Virus record (IMG/VR): IMGVR_UViG_3300037635_004285
Span: 1 to 28,823 of that record
Strand: one strand, 5' to 3'
Length of the DNA: 28,823 nucleotides
Source of the DNA: a virus
Shown here: positions 22,036 to 28,823 of the stretch, piece after piece
How the letters are laid out: each line of letters opens with the position of its first letter
How positions within the stretch are numbered: position 1 is the stretch's first letter
Program-made: the position numbers and the translations under genes
Notes under the pieces: generated by a model
Database searches by the model: none
What the model saw: the letters and a program-made list of their open reading frames with translations, nothing else
What the model was told of the DNA's origin: nothing

Positions 22036-25000
22036 ATGGCTTTAACTAGAATAGATACCGATCAGTTATCAGATGGTGCCGTAACCAACGTTAAGATCGC
22101 AGCCGATGCCGCAATTGTCGGTAGTAAATTGGCAGACGACTTAACATACGGATCCAACTTAACTGTATCAGGTAACCTAACAGTTAACGGTACAACAACA
22201 ACAGTTGATACCACAAACATGTCTATTGAAGATCCTCTATTAGTATTCAGTGCAAACGCAACTGGGTCCGCTACAGCAGACGCTGGTTTCGTTGTAGAGC
22301 GTGGTGACGACGCAAACGTAGGTTTCATCTGGGATGAATCTGCAGATGAGTTTGTCGCTATTACAACAACAGAAACTGGTGGCACAGCAGGTAACGTCAC
22401 AGTATCAGCATATGCTGATATTCAAGTTGCTGATATTACAGCAGTAAATATCGCAGGTACATTGTCAACTGCAACGCAAAACAGCGTTACAACAATGACT
22501 GGTTTAACAACAACTGGCACCATTGGTACAGGTACTTGGGAAGCAACAGACGTTGGCGTATCACACGGTGGTACAGGTAGTTCAACCGCTTCAGGCGCAC
22601 GAACAAACCTAGGCGTTGCTATTGGCTCAGACGTACAAGCATGGGACGCTCAATTAGATGATATCGCAGCTCTAGCCGTAACAGACGGTAACATTATCGT
22701 AGGTGATGGTTCTAACTGGGTTGCTGAATCAGGTGCAACAGCAAGAACATCACTTGGTGTAGCAATTGGCTCAAACGTACAAGCATGGGATGCTCAATTA
22801 GACGACATTGCAGCTCTAACCCCAACAGATAGCAACATCATCGTTGGTGATGGCACTAACTGGGTAGCAGAGACAGGTGCAACAGCAAGAACATCACTTG
22901 GTGTAGCAATTGGTACAGACGTACAAGCATATGATGCAGAACTAGCAGCTATTGCTGGTTTAACATCAGCTGCCGACAAAGGTATTCAATTTACAGGCTC
23001 AGGTACAGCCGCAACTTACGACTTAACAGCCGCAGGTAAAGCACTACTTGATGATGCAAACGCAGCCGCTCAATTAGTAACACTAGGCTTAACAGCAACA
23101 GCCGCTGAACTTAATACTTTAGATGATATCGCTTCAACAACAGCAGAGTTGAATATCGTAGACGGCGACACAGCCGCAACATCAACAACACTTGCTGATG
23201 CAGATCGTGTTGTAGTAAACGATGGCGGTACAATGGTACAAGTGGCTCTAACAGACTTCGAAGTTTACTTTGAATCTGCACTAGATACACTAAACAATGT
23301 AACATCAGCAAGTTCACTAGCAACAGTAGGTACAATCACTTCAGGTACATGGAACGGTACATCAATTGCTGATGCATACGTTGACAATGACCTAACAATT
23401 AGTGGTGGTACAGTAAACAGTTCAGTAATTGGTGGAGTAACACCAGCAGCTGGTACATTTACAACATTAACAGCCAACGATCAGTTGGTAGTAGCCGCCG
23501 GCGCAACAATTACCGGTGATACAACAGATGAGATTACACTAGCAGTTAAAGGTGTAGGCTCACAAACAGCAAACTTAATAACTGTCGAAATTAGCGATGG
23601 TACAGATAAGTTTACAATCGCAGCCGACGGTTCAGTCGTAATTGCACAAGACTTAACACTTGCTTCAGGTGCAACAGTCACAGCAATCCTAGACGAAGAC
23701 AATATGGCAAGCGATAGTGCAACATCATTAGCAACACAACAATCTATCAAAGCATACGTTGACGACCAGGTCGGTGCATCCGCACTGGACATTGCTGGTG
23801 ACTCTGGCACAGACACAGTAACAGTTGGCACAGATACACTAACATTTGATGGTGGTGCAAACATTACATCAGTGGCTACAGATAATCAAATATCTTATGC
23901 ACTTGATGCAGACGTTACTGGCTTGACATCATTGGTAGTTGATGATTTAACATTAGATGGTTCAAGCATTACAAACGGTAGTGGTAATATTACACTTAGT
24001 GCCAACGGTGGCGCAGGTGACGTTATTATTACTGGTGACTTAACAGTTAACGGTACAACAACAACAGTTAACTCTACAGTTACAACACTCGACGATCCAA
24101 TTATGACATTGGGTGGTGATACAGCTGGTTTAGATGATGACAAAGACCGCGGTGTTGAATTTAAATGGCACAACGGTGTAACAGCAAAAGTTGGTTTCTT
24201 CGGTTACGATGATTCCGCAAGCAAGTTTACATTTATTCCAGATGCAACAATCACTAGTGAAGTAGCAGCTGGTACAGCAGGTGACGTAATCTTTGGTAGC
24301 ATCGAAGGTACTATTGCAACTGCAACACAAAACAGCATCACAACAATGACTGGCTTAACAACAACTGGTACAATTGGAACTGGTGTTTGGGAAGCAACAG
24401 ATGTTGGCGTAGCACATGGTGGTACAGGCGCATCAAATGCATCTGACGCCCGTGATAACTTAGGCCTAACAATTGGTACAAACGTACAGGCATGGGATGC
24501 ACAGTTAGATGACATCGCAGCTCTAGCAGTAACAGATGGTAACATCATCGTTGGTGATGGCACTAACTGGGTAGCAGAGTCAGGTGCAACAGCAAGAGCA
24601 TCACTTGGTGTAACAATCGGTACAAATGTACAAGCATGGGATGCACAGTTGGATGATATCGCAGCTCTAGCAGTAACTGACGGCAACATTATTGTTGGTG
24701 ACGGTACTAACTGGGTAGCAGAGTCAGGCGCAACAGCAAGAACATCACTTGGTGTAGCAATTGGTTCAGATGTACAGGCATATGATGCAGAGTTAGCCGC
24801 AATCGCAGGCCTAACATCAGCTGCTGATAAAGGTATCCAGTTTACTGGTTCCGGCACAGCCGCAACATATGACTTAACATCCGCAGGTAAAGCGTTGTTA
24901 GACGACGCTAACGCCGCCGCCCAACGTACAACAATGGGTGTAGCAATTGGTTCAGATGTACAGGCATGGGATGCCCAACTAGACGATATCGCAGCTCTAA

Positions 25001-26730
25001 CTCCAACAGATAGCAACATCATCGTAGGTGATGGTTCTAACTGGGTAGCAGAAACAGGAGCAACAGCACGAACATCACTAGGTTTAACCATTGGTACAGA
25101 TGTACAAGCATATGACGCAGAACTAGCCGCTATCGCAGGTCTAACTTCAGCAGCCGATAAAGGTATCCAGTTTACTGGTTCCGGAACAGCCGCAGTATAT
25201 GACCTAACAGCAGCCGGTAAAGCACTTCTAGATGACGCTAATGCCGCCGCTCAGTTGGTAACATTAGGTTTGACAGCAACTGCCGCCGAAATTAACGTAC
25301 TAGATGATATCACATCAACAACAGCAGAACTAAACATTGTTGACGGTGATACAGCTGCAACATCAACAACATTAGCAGACGCAGATCGTGTAGTTGTTAA
25401 CGACAACGGTACAATGGTTCAAGTAGCATTAACAGATTTCGAGACATACTTCGAAACAGCACTTGATACATTGAACAACGTTACATCAGCAAGTTCACTA
25501 GCAACTGTAGGTACAATTACTTCAGGTACATGGAATGCTGACGTTATTGGCGTACAGTACGGTGGTACAGGTGCCGCAACTTTAACATCCAACAGCCTAC
25601 TAACAGGTAATGGTACATCAGCAGTACAAGCAGAAGCAAACATCACATATGATGGCACAACATTCGGTGTTGATGACGCCGCAGTCTTTAACGAGAGTGC
25701 AGGTGACAACGACTTCCGTATTGAATCTGTAAACAGTGCTAATATGTTTTATGTTGATGCAAGTGTAGACTCAGTTGGTTTATTAACCGCAACACCTAAC
25801 GCAGGTACAGTACTTGACATGAGTGCTTCAACAGAATCATTCTTGTTACCAAAAGGTACAACAGTACAGCGTCCAGGTTCACCAGTAGCAGGTATGATGC
25901 GTTATCACTCAGATGACAACGTATTTGAATTCTACAATGGTACAGAGTGGAAACAAACAACAACAGAGTTCACAATTGTACAAAGTGAAACATACACAGG
26001 TGATGGTAGCACAACTGCATTCACAGGCTTAAACGCTGATCTAACAACTAATAGTTGTTTAGTAACTGTAAACGGTGTTGTACAATTACCAACAGCCGCT
26101 TACGCTATTTCAGGAACAACAATTACATTTACAGAGGCACCAGCCACTGGCGATGCAATTGAAATTCGTGAATTTACTACAACACAAACTATTACACGTT
26201 TAGAAGATGCTGACGGTGACACCAAGATCCAAGTAGAAGAGTCTTCAGACGAGGACGTAATCCGCTTTGACGTAGCAGGAAGCCAAATTGCTTATATGGA
26301 TGGAACTGGTTTGGTTCTTTCATCAGGCACTTTCCAAGGTACAGCAACATCAGCACAATATGCTGACTTGGCAGAACGTTACACAAGTGACACAATCTAT
26401 GAGCCAGGTACTGTTGTTTCCTTCGGCGGCGACGCAGAAGTAACAATGTCTACTGAGTCCATGGATTCACGTATTGCAGGTGTAGTATCCACAAACCCAG
26501 GTTTCTTAATGAACGACGGTCTAGAGGGTACAAACGTAGCAGTAGCACTAACAGGTCGTGTACCTGTTAAGGTAACAGGCACAATCCGTAAAGGTGACAT
26601 GCTAGTTTCCGCAGGCGAAGGTTACGCAAAAGCAGAAGCAAATCCACGTTTAGGATCAGTAATTGGTAAAGCACTTGAAGACTTTAACGGTGTTTCAGGT
26701 ATTATCGAGGTAGTTGTAGGTAGACTATAA
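22036..26730 (+). CDS. Giant repetitive tail fibre-like protein
   Basis: The protein has 1564 residues. It starts MALTRIDTDQLSDGAVTNVK. The NLTVNGTTTTVD module appears near residues 45-60 and again near 670-690. Eight repeat units begin with G-x-x-I-G-(S/T)-(D/N)-V-Q-A at nucleotides 22612, 22756, 22900, 24463, 24607, 24751, 24937 and 25081, mostly 144 bases (48 residues) apart. Further shared segments, such as AGLTSAADKGIQFTGSGTAA and TAELNIVDGDTAATSTTLAD, occur two or more times. LLPKGTTVQRPGSPVAGMMR and the TGDGSTTAF module follow. The C-terminus (about 1440-1564, YADLAERYTSDTIYEPGTVV to the end) resembles the chaperone or autoproteolytic end domain of phage fibres. The start has a GGAGAAA ribosome binding site. 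Confidence 0.85.
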   Translation: MALTRIDTDQLSDGAVTNVKIAADAAIVGSKLADDLTYGSNLTVSGNLTVNGTTTTVDTTNMSIEDPLLVFSANATGSATADAGFVVERGDDANVGFIWDESADEFVAITTTETGGTAGNVTVSAYADIQVADITAVNIAGTLSTATQNSVTTMTGLTTTGTIGTGTWEATDVGVSHGGTGSSTASGARTNLGVAIGSDVQAWDAQLDDIAALAVTDGNIIVGDGSNWVAESGATARTSLGVAIGSNVQAWDAQLDDIAALTPTDSNIIVGDGTNWVAETGATARTSLGVAIGTDVQAYDAELAAIAGLTSAADKGIQFTGSGTAATYDLTAAGKALLDDANAAAQLVTLGLTATAAELNTLDDIASTTAELNIVDGDTAATSTTLADADRVVVNDGGTMVQVALTDFEVYFESALDTLNNVTSASSLATVGTITSGTWNGTSIADAYVDNDLTISGGTVNSSVIGGVTPAAGTFTTLTANDQLVVAAGATITGDTTDEITLAVKGVGSQTANLITVEISDGTDKFTIAADGSVVIAQDLTLASGATVTAILDEDNMASDSATSLATQQSIKAYVDDQVGASALDIAGDSGTDTVTVGTDTLTFDGGANITSVATDNQISYALDADVTGLTSLVVDDLTLDGSSITNGSGNITLSANGGAGDVIITGDLTVNGTTTTVNSTVTTLDDPIMTLGGDTAGLDDDKDRGVEFKWHNGVTAKVGFFGYDDSASKFTFIPDATITSEVAAGTAGDVIFGSIEGTIATATQNSITTMTGLTTTGTIGTGVWEATDVGVAHGGTGASNASDARDNLGLTIGTNVQAWDAQLDDIAALAVTDGNIIVGDGTNWVAESGATARASLGVTIGTNVQAWDAQLDDIAALAVTDGNIIVGDGTNWVAESGATARTSLGVAIGSDVQAYDAELAAIAGLTSAADKGIQFTGSGTAATYDLTSAGKALLDDANAAAQRTTMGVAIGSDVQAWDAQLDDIAALTPTDSNIIVGDGSNWVAETGATARTSLGLTIGTDVQAYDAELAAIAGLTSAADKGIQFTGSGTAAVYDLTAAGKALLDDANAAAQLVTLGLTATAAEINVLDDITSTTAELNIVDGDTAATSTTLADADRVVVNDNGTMVQVALTDFETYFETALDTLNNVTSASSLATVGTITSGTWNADVIGVQYGGTGAATLTSNSLLTGNGTSAVQAEANITYDGTTFGVDDAAVFNESAGDNDFRIESVNSANMFYVDASVDSVGLLTATPNAGTVLDMSASTESFLLPKGTTVQRPGSPVAGMMRYHSDDNVFEFYNGTEWKQTTTEFTIVQSETYTGDGSTTAFTGLNADLTTNSCLVTVNGVVQLPTAAYAISGTTITFTEAPATGDAIEIREFTTTQTITRLEDADGDTKIQVEESSDEDVIRFDVAGSQIAYMDGTGLVLSSGTFQGTATSAQYADLAERYTSDTIYEPGTVVSFGGDAEVTMSTESMDSRIAGVVSTNPGFLMNDGLEGTNVAVALTGRVPVKVTGTIRKGDMLVSAGEGYAKAEANPRLGSVIGKALEDFNGVSGIIEVVVGRL
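22612..23043 (+). repeat. Tandem 144-bp repeats, first array
   Basis: Three units start at 22612, 22756 and 22900, encoding variants of GVAIGSDVQAWDAQLDDIAA followed by NIIVGDGSNWVAESGATART. The third unit switches to the YDAELAAIAGLTSAADKG version. Units differ mainly at synonymous positions. Confidence 0.9.
24463..25224 (+). repeat. Tandem 144/186-bp repeats, second array
   Basis: Five units start at 24463, 24607, 24751, 24937 and 25081. The spacing is 144 bases except for 186 after the third unit, where the longer YDAELAAIAG version is inserted before a return to the WDAQLDDIAA version. Confidence 0.9.
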
Positions 26731-26772
26731 GTTGTTATATTAATAAGTTTAACTTACATTATTAAGTTGTAC

Positions 26773-26804
26773 AGTGAGGGGGACGAAAGTCCCCCTTACT
26801 TTTC
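26773..26804 (+). terminator. Strong intrinsic terminator with a GAAA tetraloop
   Basis: AGTGAGGGGGAC (26773-26784) pairs with GTCCCCCTTACT (26789-26800) through 12 pairs (one G-T) with a GAAA loop, followed by TTTTC. It ends the giant fibre transcript. Confidence 0.9.
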
Positions 26805-26811
26805 TTATTAA

Positions 26812-26819
26812 AATAAATA
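26812..26819 (+). promoter_or_regulatory. Putative T4-type late promoter
   Basis: AATAAATA directly after the terminator. The predicted start is 26825; the 19-base leader contains the ribosome binding site AGGAGG (26830-26835). Confidence 0.55.
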
Positions 26820-26843
26820 CAGTATACACAGGAGGCTTATGCT

Positions 26844-27599
26844 TTGGCAAAGATAGAAATCGCACGTTATTTAGAAGATTATGATGGTGAATATGTTGTG
26901 TCTGGTATTGTTGTAAAAAATGGTAGACGACACCAAGATAGATATTGGATTCCAAATATGATATCGAACAGTGATCATAAAAAACATGCGTTTGTTGTCG
27001 GCAATGGTGTTTCCCGCACGTCAATGAGTACGTTTAGATTAAGTTTTCTTACCAATTCCGGCGGCGGCCATTTAGGAAAACACAAAGCACAATGTTATGG
27101 ATGTAATGCTGTATATAGAGATTGGAACCCTGATTTTTTAGTATGTACAAATGATAAAATGGTCGACGATATTGTTGAAGAAGGTTACGCAGAAAATAAT
27201 GTAGTTTTTGGAAGAGCAACCTCTTTATTAAAGTATCCAGAATATGTATCTCTTATTCCGCATGATCCGAGAATGAACTGCGGCGCAACAGCAACATATC
27301 TCGCTTGTTTTCACGGACATACAACAATTTATCTATTAGGGTTTGATAATCAACCAAACTCAAAATCCACAAATAATAACGTATACGCAGGATCAAAACA
27401 TTACGCTCCAGTTACTGAAAATTCTGGAGATGAAGTTTGGCGCAATAACATGTCAAAAGTGTTTAACACTTATAAAGATGTAGAGTTTATTAGAGTAACT
27501 ACAGAAGGCATGGAAGGTGAAATGCCAGACGAGTGGAAATGGCACAGAAATTTAAGACAAATTAGTTTAAAAAAGTTTTTTATCGAAGCAGATATTTAA
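26844..27599 (+). CDS. Glycosyltransferase-like protein (DUF115/GT42-type pattern)
   Basis: The 251-residue frame uses a TTG start, chosen because AGGAGG at 26830-26835 is 8 bases upstream. An ATG at 26839 lies closer to the ribosome binding site but in another frame that stops after five codons. HAFVVGNGVSRTSM (about 48-61) matches the nucleotide-binding GNGxS loop of the DUF115 and family 42 sialyltransferase group; PDFLVCTNDKMVDD follows, and TTIYLLGFDNQPNS (about 160-173) fits the later LLGFD strand. A role in modifying host or virion glycans is possible. The family is suggested by motif order only. Its stop shares TTAA with the convergent Nudix gene. Confidence 0.5.
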   Translation: MAKIEIARYLEDYDGEYVVSGIVVKNGRRHQDRYWIPNMISNSDHKKHAFVVGNGVSRTSMSTFRLSFLTNSGGGHLGKHKAQCYGCNAVYRDWNPDFLVCTNDKMVDDIVEEGYAENNVVFGRATSLLKYPEYVSLIPHDPRMNCGATATYLACFHGHTTIYLLGFDNQPNSKSTNNNVYAGSKHYAPVTENSGDEVWRNNMSKVFNTYKDVEFIRVTTEGMEGEMPDEWKWHRNLRQISLKKFFIEADI

Positions 27600-28018
27600 A
27601 TTGTATCTACTATTACTTTAATTTTATCTTTTATAGAATCTAATTTTAGTGTTGAAAAAACACCAGGATGTAATGGAGCAGGCCATCCTTCCATCGATAC
27701 CCAAGCATACCCACAATGTTCGCTATTAAGATTTGGCATAAATTCTTTTTCGATGATTAATATAAACGTATGATAACAAAAATTACCGTCGTCAGAAGTA
27801 AATAATTCTATAGGAATAGTTTTTTCTATGTCTATTTGTATTCCTAATTCTTCGTTTATTTCTCTTTCCAAACCGCCAATAATAGTTTCGTTTGATTCTA
27901 TTTTACCGCCAGGAAATCCCCATTTGTTTTTATACTTTGTATCATCTCTTAGTAAAAATAGGAAACGCTTTGTACTGCGGCAATAGAAAATACCACCAGC
28001 ACCAATAACTTTTTTCAT
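27596..28018 (-). CDS. Nudix hydrolase
   Basis: The protein has 140 residues, usual for a single Nudix domain. The Nudix box is complete: G38, E44, then R52-E53-I54-N55-E56-E57-L58-G59-I60, matching G-x5-E-x7-R-E-U-x-E-E-x-G-U. WGFPGG precedes it. Such enzymes hydrolyse nucleoside diphosphates linked to another group, for example oxidised dNTPs, NADH, ADP-ribose or RNA caps; the substrate cannot be read from this sequence. T4-like phages often encode one (NudE in T4). It is convergent with the glycosyltransferase-like gene. No clear ribosome binding site is seen. Confidence 0.92.
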   Translation of the reverse strand: MKKVIGAGGIFYCRSTKRFLFLLRDDTKYKNKWGFPGGKIESNETIIGGLEREINEELGIQIDIEKTIPIELFTSDDGNFCYHTFILIIEKEFMPNLNSEHCGYAWVSMEGWPAPLHPGVFSTLKLDSIKDKIKVIVDTI

Positions 28019-28040
28019 AGTAATACTTATTGGATAGAAG

Positions 28041-28823
28041 TTATGGTAATAATAAAATGGACCATAAGCCAGCAGTGTACTCGCCTTCGTATGATTTAAT
28101 CCACTCTCCAGTATTCGTTGGCATGTCTTCGTTTATAGCGCCAGTCCACTTATATTGAATTCCTGTTTTTGTATTAGATACATAATGAATTCCATTATTA
28201 GCACTAGCATCAAAGTCAACAGACCAATCAGTTCCGTCATATTGAATAATATCAAACTTATTTGCTACTAAACCAACACCTGCAGGTCCTTTCCAACCAT
28301 CAGCGCCGTCTGTGTTATCCGCATCACCGATATCTTCTAATATTAGATAACGCTGGCCAGTAGTTGCAGCTGGTAATCCAGCACCTGGTACATTTTTAAG
28401 AGGGTTAATAATTGCGTTAATAGCCGTTTGCGTGTTTGCTGGTATAGTATCCGCATCTACAGTAAAGTTTAATACATAATCATCATCCGGATCGTATTCT
28501 ACTGTACCAACAATCTCTGAGAAGTCATCAACACCGCCTGTTGTGTTTTGGAAGTTAGTTAATAGTTTTACCTGGCTAATGCCTTCTTTAAGATCACCAA
28601 ATTGTGCAATAACTTTTTTCCATGGAATATCCACACCATATTTTACAGGAACATGATCAAACGTAACATCCTCTTTTGTATCACCACTAATAGGTTCACC
28701 AACACTTAATGCTTTTAGTTCGCCGTTTAGTAACAATACACCATAATTTAGCGGCGTAAAGTATTGTCTACTACCCATTAGTTTTGTTTCATCAAGGACA
28801 CTATCTGCTAAGTTACCACTGCC
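28041..28823 (-). CDS. Virion structural protein, 5' end outside the window
   Basis: The frame ends at 28041 and stays open to the right edge, so the ATG at 28778 is probably internal: the residues before it (GSGNLADSVLDETKL) continue the same style of sequence. About 260 residues are visible. Features include QYFTPLNYGVLLLNGELKAL, an Asp-rich stretch (VEYDPDDDYVLNF), LPAATTGQRYLILEDIGDAD, and the C-terminus YEGEYTAGLWSILLLP. I associate this type with baseplate or tail structural proteins of marine T4-like phages but cannot name it. It is leftward, with 22 bases before the Nudix gene, so both may share a transcript. Confidence 0.7.
   Translation of the reverse strand, partial: GSGNLADSVLDETKLMGSRQYFTPLNYGVLLLNGELKALSVGEPISGDTKEDVTFDHVPVKYGVDIPWKKVIAQFGDLKEGISQVKLLTNFQNTTGGVDDFSEIVGTVEYDPDDDYVLNFTVDADTIPANTQTAINAIINPLKNVPGAGLPAATTGQRYLILEDIGDADNTDGADGWKGPAGVGLVANKFDIIQYDGTDWSVDFDASANNGIHYVSNTKTGIQYKWTGAINEDMPTNTGEWIKSYEGEYTAGLWSILLLP

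Noticed and set aside
24204-25091. A 295-codon minus-strand frame inside the giant fibre gene
   Set aside because: It mirrors the repeats of the sense gene, has Ala/Ser/Pro-biased shadow composition and no ribosome binding site.
22612-25224. CRISPR-like or mobile repeats
   Set aside because: The repeats are 144 bases, in frame, and encode a conserved fibre unit; there are no spacers or transposase genes.

Overview
The window is a 28.8 kb piece of an A+T-rich T4-like myovirus genome, most probably a marine phage of the pelagiphage/cyanophage type. The evidence is an uninterrupted T4 head module in T4 order (portal gp20, core gp67, a gp68-like core protein, protease gp21, scaffold gp22, major capsid gp23), the end of a gp46 recombination gene at the left edge, a gp26 baseplate gene with its zinc knuckles, T4-type late promoter octamers (consensus near TATAAATA) in front of most virion genes, and long, low-complexity fibre-like proteins of the kind seen in marine T4-like phages. 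The host (SAR11-like or cyanobacterial) is inferred from this resemblance and is not shown by the sequence.

Layout. 1-1075: end of gp46, a small basic histone-like protein and a PDDEXK-type nuclease, a DNA recombination/metabolism cluster. 1076-1512: about 440 bases with no credible gene but many potential helices, a candidate structured RNA. 1513-2244: a GNAT-fold-like protein. 2219-3824, minus strand: gp26, a downstream frame that can only be reached by -1 frameshifting, and a 180-residue unknown protein. 3847-6030: tape-measure-like protein from a divergent late promoter. 6104-13145: head module, interrupted by an unusual chimeric gene (8106-9362) that carries a second copy of the gp68-like 5' end fused to a PcfJ-like C-terminal region. 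13298-20561: a set of small to very large virion surface or fibre proteins with shared modules and PKD-like domains. 20621-21760: an unknown protein. 22036-26730: a 1564-residue repetitive fibre protein behind a hairpin-rich leader. 26844-28018: a glycosyltransferase/DUF115-like protein and a convergent Nudix hydrolase. 28041-28823, minus strand: a virion-type protein running off the right edge.

How they work together. gp20, gp67, the gp68-like protein, gp22 and gp23 build the prohead, and gp21 then cleaves core and shell proteins at (L/I)-x-E sites. A site of this type is visible in gp23 and in both gp68-like N-termini. The chimeric 8106 gene could therefore use the core protein's N-terminus to carry a PcfJ-like cargo into the capsid. 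The gp26 frameshift product resembles in logic the tail assembly chaperone pairs of other long-tailed phages. Transcription appears to be organised by many late promoters, two of which sit exactly where they would give leaderless mRNAs, and by at least four strong intrinsic terminators.
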